From Gigaspora margarita (Eukaryota; Glomeromycota; Glomeromycetes; Diversisporales; Gigasporaceae), in the NCBI GenBank assembly GCA_009809945.1, contig WTPW01000023.1:216848-280847 (forward strand): a DNA stretch of 64,000 bases. Direction: 5' to 3'. The position numbers and the translations under genes are program-made. The notes below the pieces were generated by a model. The model searched no databases and was not told where the DNA came from. It was given only the letters and a program-made list of their open reading frames with translations. Positions 23,405 to 33,184 of the stretch are shown here, piece by piece (the first letter of the stretch is position 1; each line of letters opens with the position of its first letter).

Positions 23405-24465
23405 TATTATAAACCTGGGGTTTATACTAATAACCTAAACTCCAAAGAGGTCTATATTAAGACAATTAATTTAATCCTAGACCCCATATCTAGCCAATCA
23501 AATTTAGTTACATGACAAATATAAATTGGGCAGCAACCCATGATTGGCTGGTCACATGACTAGCAGTTCAATCATCAAAAATATTTTAAGTTTTTTTACT
23601 ATCAATATTATAATAAAAAAAATCCAAATTACATTATTTATTATATAAAATTTCATATTTATTTAATAAGAAAAAAAAAATAAAAAATTAAAAAATATTA
23701 AAAATAAAAAAAAATAAAAAAAGATAAAAAAAAATAAAAAAATAAAAGTACACGATCTGCACCCAAATACATGCCCAACCCACAAAGACATCAGTAGGCC
23801 CACGGCATCGTATTCAAGTTAGCACTGATGAAATTGTACTATAATGCAATACCAATAGCCCAAACCCCAAACGACTTGAGCAATGACTCCACCAACAACT
23901 CCAACGATGGCGCCAATGATGACTCCAACAACTGGAAAAAACTATGATTTCAAAAAAGAAATACGATTACTGTAAAAAGAAAAAAAATCCTGAATCTGCA
24001 ACAGAACGACAATGACACAAAAAACACCCACCAACAAAAGAATCCAAGACCTGCAAAAACGTAAAAACCACTACTGACAAAAGAATCCAAGACCTGTGAA
24101 AATGTAAAAAACACCCAATTCTGAATCTGACAAAAGAATACAAGACCTGCAAAAAAAAAGAAAAAAAGAAAAGCATATTAATAAAGTTAATAAACATACT
24201 ATATATATAATATAAATAAAAAAAAAAGAGAAACCTTACCGGAGTTGCTTCATTGATGATTTGTTTGGTCAAAATTTCTGTTATGATAACTCCAAGACTG
24301 TTATGAGTGCATGGTTGAGATCCTATGCAAGCCAAACAAATAACAAGAAAACAAATACAATTAAAAAAAACCTCCTGAACCTGGTGACAAAACAACATAA
24401 GAAACACTTTCACTTTTGAATCTGACAAAAGAATTCAAGACTCGCGAACAAAAGAAAAGCTAATC

Positions 24466-24502
<37 letters not shown>

Positions 24503-24875
24503 AGAAACCTTACCGGAGTCGCTTCATTGGCAATTTGTTCAGTTATAGAACCCAAGAAACTACAATACCAATGATAACAATGATGACAATACCATGACAA
24601 CACCAATGATGACACCAATGACAAAACCAATTCCGAAAGGCAACAAGATAAAAAAAATTAGTAAGCAGAAAAGCGAAACAAAAGCGAAGCAAAATAACAA
24701 AACAACAAAAAATTGATTATCATAGTGCATGAAAAAAAATTTATATATGATCACCAATCACTGGCTGATCATATGAGTCGCTGTGCATATGTAAAATTAG
24801 GGTCTAGAATAAAAAAAATTAATATAAACCTCTATGAGGTTTATATTATTAACATAAAACCTGGGTCTAGGTTAA
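23405..24875. mobile_element. TIR element about 1.47 kb inside repeat B
   Basis: The left end ACCTGGGGTTTATACTAATA with AGAGGTCTATATTAA is inverse to the right end (TTAATATAAACCTCTATGAG then ACCTGGGTCTAGG). A GATTGGCTGGTCACATGA string at 23550 pairs with CTGGCTGATCATATGAG at 24758. The interior holds the minus-strand exon-like pieces annotated separately. A sequence break relative to the undisturbed repeat at about 53.08 kb supports insertion. Confidence 0.6.
23846..24640 (-). pseudogene. Exon-like fragments with glycine-zipper-like GV repeats
   Basis: On the minus strand, 24500-24530 and 24235-24270 each end in NEATP immediately before a GTAAGGTTTCTC donor, so an exon end is duplicated. A piece at 23870-23935 follows a TTTTTTCCAG acceptor and reads VVGVIIGAIVGVVGGVIAQV, then VWGLGYWYC, in one frame. 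The 24560-24640 piece reads GIGFVIGVIIGVV. Hydrophobic G-x-x-x-G patterns suggest membrane segments. The donor phase (0) does not fit the GV frame, so I cannot join an intact gene. Most likely a decayed or rearranged small membrane-protein gene caught in the element. Confidence 0.35.
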
Positions 24876-25560
24876 GATTTTTCGAAAATAAATTAATAAA
24901 AAAATAAAAAAAAAAACAAAAACAAAAACAAAAAGAACAAAAAACATTAAACAAAAAAAAAATAAAGCACCAACTAAATTTTTATTTCTCTAAAGAAGCA
25001 TTCTTCAAAATTTAAAAATTTTGATAAAATCAGTTGTGTATTCTTGCAAGTGTCAGAAGGCTGAGTTGGCTTGTACTAAGTTTTGAAAGGTTGTTAGATT
25101 TCTTGCAAAGTGCAAAAAGTTAGAGTTGGTATTTTGTAGAAATAAAATAAAAAAAATTAATAAAAGAAAAAAAATGAAAAAACAAAACAAAACTAAACGA
25201 TACTAAACAAAACTAAATAAAATGAAATGAACCCAAAAAAAAACAAAACAAAAATGAAAAAACAATGTAAAATTGATAGAAAATCTAAATTATAAACAAA
25301 AAAATAAACAAAAATCTAATCTGATCTTGTACTATGATCATTGAAACATTTCAAACCATTTCAAAAATATTAGTCAAATGTATTATTGGTATGATTCAGG
25401 CTACAGATCTACTGATCCAGCTTGGTTTCCTAGTTCTAAAATATTTTGAAAGTATTCAAAATATTCAAAAATATTAGCTAAAATATTTTGAAATATATTT
25501 TACTTATCTTGTAGTGCATGAAATATTTCACACATATAAATTTTCTGATAGAATTGGAAC

Positions 25561-25830
25561 ACATAAAGTTAAATAGTAGTCACAAAAAATGCCTAGACTA
25601 TACTATTATTAAAGATCTGTTATTCATTATACATCGATCCAAATAATTATAATTATAATCAATTTATAGATAATAATGATTTATATCGAAAATGATATAT
25701 ATCGATTATAGATATATATCAGTTTTTTAATCTGTTAATCAATATATATCACTATTTTTTAATTGATAAAAATGATTACCTGTTATATATCAATCAATAT
25801 CTGTTTAAAAAATTCCTGATGAAAGTCACT
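25561..25830. other. No gene; ATATATCGAT-rich
   Basis: Short ATATATCGATT and AATCGATATATA words in both orientations, also seen at 22250-22370. Otherwise featureless. Confidence 0.4.
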
Positions 25831-26225
25831 TAAGTAAATTATTTAGAAGGCAAAATATATATTTCCTAAAATTTACAACAAAATTGAAGAATTTTTATTA
25901 ATTGGTTTTTAATTTTTGTGTTCAGTAAAGAGATTAAAATTTTATTAACAAAATATATTTTTTGAATGTTAAAATTAAAAGTTAAATAATAAAAAGTACT
26001 CCTATTTTGATAAAACTTTCAGAATATGTGTAGTTTAGTCTTCTAAACAAGTCTACTTAAATACTAATAATTGATTTACATAGTAAAAATTTAGACTTAA
26101 CAATGTAACGACTATTGGTTATTGACCAAAAAGTAATTATATCTAAAATAAGCTACCCTGGATTTTTTGTGTTCATAATCATCCAAAAAAGGTAACTTAT
26201 TTTTAGAAACATATGGTATATTTTT
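25830..26225. repeat. AAGCTACC family, diverged foldback copy
   Basis: AAGTACTCCTATTTTGATAAAACTTTCAGA..GTAGTTTAGTCT and TCTAAAATAAGCTACCCTGG match, in inverted orientation, 51175-51612 (TAGTTTATTTTC, GGTAGCTTATTTTTGATC, AAGTTTTATCAAAAATGAGT). It ends in ATATGGTATA. No coding. Confidence 0.5.
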
Positions 26226-26464
26226 ATATTTTAAGCAAGTTTACTTAAAATACAATATTAAAATTAATTAGTAAAATAGATTATAATTTTGGGCTTTAAA
26301 TATACTTATTTAAATATAAGTAAATACTAAAATAATGTATTTTTGAGTCTAGGCAATATAGTTATATTTTAAATAAGTTTATTTAAAATCCAAAATTATA
26401 ATCTACATTTTACTAATGAATTCTAACTTTTATTTTATTAAGAAACTTGTTTAAAATATAAAAA

Positions 26465-26680
26465 TACATTTATATTATTCAAACTCAAACTAATTTGCAA
26501 ACTTCAAATCAAACTCAAATCAAACTTAGTATAATACATGGGTTTGGTTTGAATTTGATTATTTTTTATTTGAGTTTGGTTTGATTTCAAACTTTATAAA
26601 ATTTATAGTTTGAGTTGGTTTAATTTGAGGTTTGATCAAACTCAAATTAAACCTAGATCAAACTTCAGAACTCTACACTA
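26465..26680. repeat. TTTGA/TCAAA array
   Basis: Both-strand TTTGA words such as CAAACTTCAAATCAAACTCA and GAGTTTGGTTTGATTTCAAA. Fourth block of this class in the window. Confidence 0.65.
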
Positions 26681-26934
26681 AACAAAATTTTTTAATATAT
26701 TTAGGCATTTATTATAATAAATTTTTTGAGTCACAAAGCCATAACATTTGATTCAATAAAGTGATGAAGAAGAAAATATGTAATAAATATATAAAAAAAA
26801 AGATAAAACAATAAAAGAATTATCTTTTAAATATCAAAGTAATTATTAATAATTATTTTTATTATAATTTATAAGCTTTTTTATATTAAGTAATTTCTAG
26901 TAGTAATAGAATGATAGTACTTTGATAATCATAA

Positions 26935-27065
26935 TGGGCAATTAGGGTAGATCTATCGTGCTTGAAGTTAAGCACTAGAAGTTTCACTTGTCTAAAATTA
27001 CTTGCTAATGCATGCAAGGTGATCTAATTTCAGGGGCTAATTTTAGTCAAGAACACCTTAAGTTT
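26935..27065 (+). repeat. Repeat family C (CTGAAGTTA...TTCAGGGG), copy
   Basis: Contains CTTGAAGTTAAGCACTAGAA, TTGTCTAAAATTACTTGCTA and GATCTAATTTCAGGGG in the order found at 61555-61645 (CTTGCCTAAAATTACCTGCT, GATCTAATTTCAAGGG). It directly abuts the mariner-type foldback element at 27084. Confidence 0.55.
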
Positions 27066-27083
27066 CATATTAAAATTAATCTA

Positions 27084-27882
27084 CAGGGGGTGACAGTGCA
27101 TTGTGGACACTTTTTAAAAATTTATAACAAGCTAAATAAATAAAATATCAAGCTAAAAATTATATAAAAAGTTTATTAAATCTAAGGCTTTTGAATAAAA
27201 AAAATTATAAAATTCTATGCAGTAGTTTTAAAATAATTAAGATAATACAAAATTGTGTAATTTTACTCCAGTACGAAGCTAGTAATATTAAAAAAATTAT
27301 TAAAATTATATTTTTATAGTAAAAATTAATTTTTTATTAAATAAACTAAATTTTTAATTTTATAAAGTTATTTAATATAAAAATTATATATAATTTGAGA
27401 TTTTTATAATTTTTTAAAAAATTTTAAATTTTTTATGATTTTTTAAAGTAAAATTTAAAATATTAATTTAAATTAATTAATTTCTAAAAGTAATAATTTT
27501 TATTGCTATATATAATAATTTTATAAATATTTTTTAAAAATTTTAAAAATGTTAAAAAAATATATAATTTGTTATATTAAATATTATTATTTTAAAAAAT
27601 TAATTTATTTAATAAAAAAATTAAGTTTATATATTACTATATTTAGTAATTCTATTTATTATATAAGTTATATTAAAATTACTAGCTTCGTACTGGTGTA
27701 ACATTACACAAATTTGTGTTACCTTAATTATTTTAAAAACTACTGCATAGAATTTTATAATTTTTTTTTATTTAAAAGTCTTAGATTTAATAAACTTTTT
27801 ATATAATTTTTAGCTTGATATTATATTTATTTAGCTTGGTATAAATTTTTAAAAAGTGTCCACAATGCACTGTCACCCCCTG
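27084..27882. mobile_element. Palindromic mariner-type MITE, 799 bp, TA target
   Basis: Ends CAGGGGGTGACAGTGCATTG (left) and the exact inverse (right), flanked by TA on both sides (27082-27083, 27883-27884). The arms extend at least 220 bases: ACTGCATAGAATTTTATAAT inverse to ATTATAAAATTCTATGCAGT, and TACTAGCTTCGTACTGG. A TA duplication and CAG start fit Tc1/mariner-type mobilisation. No ORF. Confidence 0.8.
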
Positions 27883-28373
27883 TACTACTGTGTATAAGCA
27901 TGAAATAATGCTCAGGAGCATTATTTCGAAATCTGAGCCCCTCAAAATAGTATATAGTGTCTCGAATTAGCATTCCAAGTACCCAATACAACATGTAATC
28001 GTTAGTGTGACAATCCATTTGGATCATTGGCCTAGTAACATTTCATAATAAAAGATCACTCTAAAACCATTTCTAGCTTCAAAGAAATGTTTGTATTCAC
28101 TGTGCAAAAATAATAAAAATAATCAGTATCCTCAAGAACTTCACTTAAAAATGAATATTTTTACATTTAATGCTAATACTTAGTCATATTACTATATATC
28201 AATAAGTTTGGAAACAAAAAAAAAGATTGAGATTACATGTAAGATTTAATTAACTTAAGAATTTAGTGTATACCATTTGACATGCTATCGTAATAACAAT
28301 AAACTAACTAATGCTCAAATTTTACGTATTTTGAATATTATAGAGTTAGTAGTGTAATTATAAGATATTGGTC

Positions 28374-28496
28374 ATGCAACGATAAATATCATGAAATTTG
28401 TTTAGTCAGAGCAAATGGTTGGCTGGCACGTTTCAACCAATCATTTGTTCTGACAGAACAAATTTTGTGATATTTATCATCGCATGATTCAATATC
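28374..28496. mobile_element. Foldback MITE, about 123 bp
   Basis: Ends GATATTGGTCATGCAACGAT and the inverse of ATGATTCAATATC. Arms continue AAATATCATGAAATTTGTT and AGAGCAAATG(G/A)TTGG. The loop is CTGGCACGTTTC. No coding. Confidence 0.75.
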
Positions 28497-29110
28497 GATG
28501 TTATCGTTTAATTATGATCATGGTTTAAAAGTCGTGTTCGGCTAACTTAGTTTTAATTTGGGATTGTTATGCTTACATAATAACAAAAAATTCAAGAAAA
28601 AATCTATGATCATAAGAGTTTGCACGATAAATTTAGGTTTAGTAGATCGATAATATGTTAAATCATATGAACATTATTGTTTCATAACTGTATAGGCTAC
28701 GTGTCGCTAATAAATAACACGATAAAAAATAGGATTGAATGACATTAACTACTTTTCAAATATAATGATAATAAGTATAGTTTTGCTAATAATTTATTCA
28801 CATATTTGAATTTTTTGATCAATTTGAGTTTGGTTTATGATGTAATACAGTATACAAATATCAATTTACTACACTTTATGCATATCTGCATATTTGTGAC
28901 AATTCTTTTTTGCGTGTATTATTAGTTTATAAGCTTTTTATTTGTTTTCTAGTAGATAAATTTTTTAAAAATTATGCATTTTGATTGGTTAATTAATCAT
29001 GTGTTATTTTGATCCAATTCTGAAAATAACGCGCATGTATGTGCGCACTCGAAATAACGCAGGTCAATCAATTAGCACGTTATTTCGTGCTTGTACAGTA
29101 AGCATAAATT
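28497..29110. other. No gene seen
   Basis: A+T-rich. A small GCGCATGTATGTGCGC palindrome and AAATAACGC/CGTTATTT words occur at 29025-29095. Nothing else is supportable. Confidence 0.4.
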
Positions 29111-30500
29111 GTATATTAAATTTTAGTCCTTTATATAGTTGTTAGACAAAACCTCGAGGTTTCGCGCTAAAAAAACGCAAAACCTAGTTTTGTTTTTCGT
29201 CAACTAAAATCTCAAATGACGAAAATGACGAAACTGCAAAGGGTGAAAAGCTAATAAAAAAAAATGAAGAAATTGATTATATAATAAATAAGTATAAGTA
29301 AGGACGCTATTGGCACCCTACATTTTATGTTCATATAAGCTAAAATTTAAAATATACAATTTACACTTAGATCAACTTTAATAAGATACTTAATAAGTGA
29401 TTTATCACTTAAATTACAAAAAAAAACATCTAAATAATATAACTTACTGGTTTATCTATTTATAATTTTCAGCAAAATGTAGTTACACAAACAGTCACCT
29501 TATATTGATATACTGTACATATACGTTAATAAAAGAATGCCAATTATAAATGCTAACTATAAATTTTTAGATAGCTAAACATGATATGACAATATCATGA
29601 ATTCTTAAAAGTTTTCATTTTATAACCTTTACGCTAATCTTACTAGAAAATATTTAACAAATTTAAGTTATTAATTTGAATTATAAGGTTAAACTTTATT
29701 GCCGTGTCTTAAAATTTTCTAACAAAAATTTTTTGAATCTATAAATTTACTAAATTCATTTTTTAAAATATTTTGCGTATTTATAAATTCTGTAATTAGC
29801 TTTTTAAAAAACTAAACATATAGGCTGAGTTGAGCCTATAAAATATCACCAGCATTAAATAAAAATAAAGAGGCTCAATATGCAATGATAAAATGTTGTT
29901 TTTTATTAAGCATATAAAATTATAAGTTTGTTTTTATTATATAACAAAGCATAGATTTTTAGTAATAATTTTTTTGTTTAGCGGGTGCACTAGGGTTTTG
30001 TTATTATATAGATTTTTGGTAATATATATATTTTTTAGCAAGAATGCAAGATTTCGTCTTTTTGAAAATCCGGTTTCGTCAGTAAAAGCTAGGGTTTCTT
30101 CATTTTAGGTTTGGGATTTCATCTTTCATCGCAAGAATTTGAGGTATCATCTTTTTGGGCATAGGTTTCGTCTTTCGTCATCCTGCAAAAAAGTTTTATC
30201 TAACAACTATAGTCCTTTATGAACATAAAATGTAGAAAGTCAAGACGCTCTTACTTACGCTTGTTTATTATATAATAAAATTTTTTGTAATTTTTATAAA
30301 TTTCTGTTTTCGTAATTTATTTTTTATTCACATAATTTTCAATTAATTTTGTCACCCATTACAGTTTCGTCAATTTTGTTTTTGTTAGTTTCATCACCTT
30401 TCATCAGTTTTGACACCTTTCATCAGTTTTGACACCTTTAGTCAGTTTCGACACCTTTTTCAGTTCGACATTTCATCATTTGAGATTTTATATAATAAAA
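29110..30500. mobile_element. Inverted-repeat region with GACGAAA subterminal repeats
   Basis: TACATTTTATGTTCATATAA (29318-29337) recurs inverted as TTATGAACATAAAATGTA (30216-30233), next to AAGTAAGGACGCTAT versus GACGCTCTTACTTA, and TATAGTTGTTAGACAAAACC versus TTTTATCTAACAACTATAGT. GACGAAA/TTTCGTC words are enriched on both sides (29200-29240 and 30050-30480, including three GACACCTTTCATCAGTTTT units). It looks like a foldback element with repeated subterminal motifs; its borders and type are uncertain. Confidence 0.5.
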
Positions 30501-30775
30501 TTTACATAAATTTTATTTTTATATAAATGATAAATAAATTATGTATTAGTATTAAATCAAATCATGTATAAAAATTTATAACTTTATAGAGCCATATAAA
30601 TTTTATAAAAAAATAAACTTTACGATTTTTTTTTGATTTTAATTTTTTATGTAATGTAGTTATCTAAAGTACATGTACTCACATTTAAGATTTAAAATAG
30701 TACTTTCTGAAGAGTATTCAATATAGTTGCTTTCGATAGAAAAAATATTATTTAAACTTTAGATACAGTCTAACT

Positions 30776-30938
30776 CCTCTATAGTCACATTGTTAGGATA
30801 CAAAAAGTTGTGATAATAAAGAAATGTGACTAATATAGAGGTATTTTTTATATATTTATAGATAATTGGTAAAAATAAATTTTGTAATTATGTTAACTTT
30901 GTGAGTATAGAGGAGGTGACTATAGAGGAGTTAGACTG
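30776..30938 (+). mobile_element. Mariner-type MITE, CAGTCTAACTCCTCTATAGT ends, copy 1
   Basis: A 163-bp element with inverse ends CAGTCTAACTCCTCTATAGT and ACTATAGAGGAGTTAGACTG, flanked by TA on both sides (30774-30775, 30939-30940). The right TA is shared with the next copy. Same family as the elements at 42377 and 48012. Confidence 0.85.
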
Positions 30939-30940
30939 TA

Positions 30941-31111
30941 CAGTCTAACTCCTCTATAGTCATCTCCTCTATAGTCACAAAATTAATATAAATACAAATT
31001 TATTTTACCAATTATCTATAAATATATAAAAAATACCCCTATATTAGTCGCATTTCTTTATTATCACAACCTTTTGTATCCCAACAGTGTGACTATAGAG
31101 GAGTTAGATTG
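30941..31111 (-). mobile_element. Mariner-type MITE, inverted copy 2 next to copy 1
   Basis: A 171-bp element, about 90% similar to copy 1 in reverse orientation, flanked by TA (30939-30940 and 31112-31113). The pair makes a palindrome of about 336 bp with the shared TA at the centre, probably because one copy inserted into the duplicated TA of the other. Confidence 0.85.
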
Positions 31112-31113
31112 TA

Positions 31114-31763
31114 TTTAAAATAATGAATTTTCGATAGGATTGCAATTTAGGAAATTTAATCATATAACCGATACTAGTTGTTAGTTTTTCCATTTGATTC
31201 TGTATTCAAATAAATTAACTTCATAAAGTCTAGTTAATATGCAAAAAATGGTTCGATGAATAGTTATTATGAGCAATATTGTACAACGATAAAGGATTAG
31301 GCACAATAACTTTTGAATGTGGTTTGCACGTTGTTTGTCAGTGAAATTCTTATAAAAATTAATTAATGATAAATATTTATAAGTGAAATTATACAAACTA
31401 TTGATAAGTATTTATAAGTAAAATTTTACAAACTAATAAAAGTGTATATGTGTACGTTGGAATGGAATCTTGGTAGATTTAGAATTAATAAAAGTTGATT
31501 CTAAATACACTTATCAGTTATGTTGAAACGAAATTTTAAATTCACTCAAATCGGAAAGAATTTCGAACTAACTTAAAGGTGATTCTGAATCCATTTAGCG
31601 CATAATCAATTAATTTATGATAATCAACAGCTATAATATTTATGTATATAAGTTCTTTGTCATTTCTCAATTTATGAAATGACTAATGTCATTAGTAAAT
31701 TTGAAAATAATATGCGTCATTTTTGCAATCGGTATAAAATTAATAGTTATTTATTCTTTATAA
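31114..31763. other. No gene supported
   Basis: The minus-strand frame at 31181-31396 is AT-rich and featureless. Near 31384-31434 the phrase AAGTATTTATAAGTRAAATT is duplicated. Nothing else. Confidence 0.4.
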
Positions 31764-31994
31764 GGCTGTTTGAAATTATAATTTCGTTTAACGTTCCCTT
31801 ACGAAGCTTAAGTGTGGTGGGGGGGGTTTAAATTAAACAAACATGTTAAAATTACAAAATTAATCGCATTATTATTGGTTGACTTATAACACGTGACTTG
31901 TTGGAATCCTGAGACGCAACGAACGTTCTTTAATTTTAGGGGAGAACTCTTGGAGTCGGGGGGACGTTAAACGAAATTGTAATTTCGAACAGCC
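31764..31994. mobile_element. PIF/Harbinger-type MITE, 231 bp, TAA TSD
   Basis: Ends GGCTGTTTGAAATTATAATT and the inverse of AATTACAATTTCGAACAGCC (close match, arms about 36 bases through TTTCGTTTAACGT). TAA lies on both sides (31761-31763 and 31995-31997). GGC-starting ends with a TWA target site are the hallmark of PIF/Harbinger. No ORF; a run of eight G lies at 31820. Confidence 0.8.
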
Positions 31995-31997
31995 TAA

Positions 31998-32600
31998 TCT
32001 TGATTGACCTTTTTTTTTAAAAAATTATTTAACAATTTAAAATATTTTATTTATGAAAAAAAAAAAGTGTTTATAGAACTACTTAACGAACTTAATAATT
32101 TATCCACTGCCAAAGAAAATATTTTATAAAAATTATTTAATGAACATAATAATTTATCTAATGAACTTGTTTACTTTCTTTTAAATAAACTTCACTTTTT
32201 ACGTTAATGAATTTACATTAAAGATTATATAATACGTTAAAGAAAATTTTTGTTTATAAAAATAAATAATAATTTTTAGCAGAAAAACTGGAAATCTTTT
32301 GAATGTAAAGACAGTATAAAGACAATCCTTGAAGTCATTATTTTGTTAATATGAATACGACTTATCGATATGAGGGTTTTACTAATTTATCTTTTATGAA
32401 CAAAAAGACAATAGTTTAACTTCGCGATTATAATGATAGGTTTTTTTTTTTTTCGATTAACTGGAATTTTATTAAATACAATAATTTTGATATCTAAATG
32501 TATTAAAGATTGACCTAGGTCATTATTCAATCGGTAAAAATTAATAAATGACGAATGTTAATTACAAAATTTTTATATATATTAAATTTGGTTTAAATTA
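31998..32600. other. No gene seen
   Basis: A+T-rich; ACTTAACGAACTTAATAATTTATC recurs in variants at 32082-32105 and 32138-32160 (short direct repeat). Otherwise blank. Confidence 0.4.
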
Positions 32601-32601
32601 C

Positions 32602-32955
32602 CTATCGTATCTCATAATCCTGAAAACCAACATGGTTTAGACCATCTTGAAGTAAACTACAAAACAAGACATGCTGTATATTCTGTACGCAGGACATACC
32701 AGCAAATTTGATTGTTAATATTTCAAGATTTCTTAAGATGAAAGTGTTTGGCCCAATAATCTTTAGTAATTCTAATAGTTGTATTTGATGGATTTTCAAC
32801 AGTTTAATATAAACCATTATCCTTTCGCATAATAAAATAAAGGTTTTAAGACGTCGATTAAAAGATTTCAATAAATTTAGTAAACTTTCAAATGCATTAT
32901 GAAATAAAAATAAGCATTCTTGTAACTCGGACATACAGTATGGACGATTTGACAA
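32602..32955 (-). CDS. Hypothetical protein, 117 codons, possible leucine-rich fragment
   Basis: An uninterrupted frame rich in Leu/Ile, with an amphipathic pattern such as LLELLKIIGPNTFILRNLEI. It reminds me of the irregular leucine-rich part of F-box-like proteins common in arbuscular mycorrhizal fungi, but no F-box is present and the match is impressionistic. Its length is unusual for such A+T-rich DNA, which argues for present or former coding. It lies on the same strand as the 33.2-kb gene and about 230 bp downstream of its stop. A first exon could lie upstream; none was found. It may be a truncated copy. Confidence 0.35.
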   Translation of the reverse strand: MSNRPYCMSELQECLFLFHNAFESLLNLLKSFNRRLKTFILLCERIMVYIKLLKIHQIQLLELLKIIGPNTFILRNLEILTIKFAGMSCVQNIQHVLFCSLLQDGLNHVGFQDYEIR

Positions 32956-33184
32956 AATACGTAGAATTCAATTTCATCTATTTAATAATCTAATAATTAC
33001 TAAATTTTTTTAAGTTAATTTTAAATCCACCTATGAAGTGGATTTGAATTCTCTAACCAACTGTGTCAATTTAGAATTTCGTTGCAACATAAGTTTGATT
33101 TGAAAACTACAAAAATTCGGTTTCGTCATACAACATATACATAATAAAATTATTCTAACATTCAATATAAAATTTAGTAAAATT

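Larger units (their letters stand above)
22370..25560. repeat. Large A+T-rich repeat B, copy 1 (interrupted)
   Basis: 22370-23395 matches 52200-53060 and 24985-25500 matches 53095-53560 in the same order. Shared phrases: AGTTAGAGTTGGTGTTCTTG, TTTCTTGCAATTTAGAAATT, CAAAGTGCCAGAGAA, and GATCCAGCTTG before a TTTTGAAA-rich tail. The family contains repeated TTCTTGCAAAGTGYCAGA phrases separated by A-rich tracts. Open frames at 22965-23342 lie in these tracts and are composition artefacts. A TIR element (23405-24875) splits this copy. Confidence 0.65.

Noticed and set aside
23967..24428. 153-codon minus-strand frame, hydrophobic
   Set aside because: Only a short internal part around NEATP looks exon-like; the rest crosses a donor site and low-complexity repeats. 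Treated as fragments, not as one gene.
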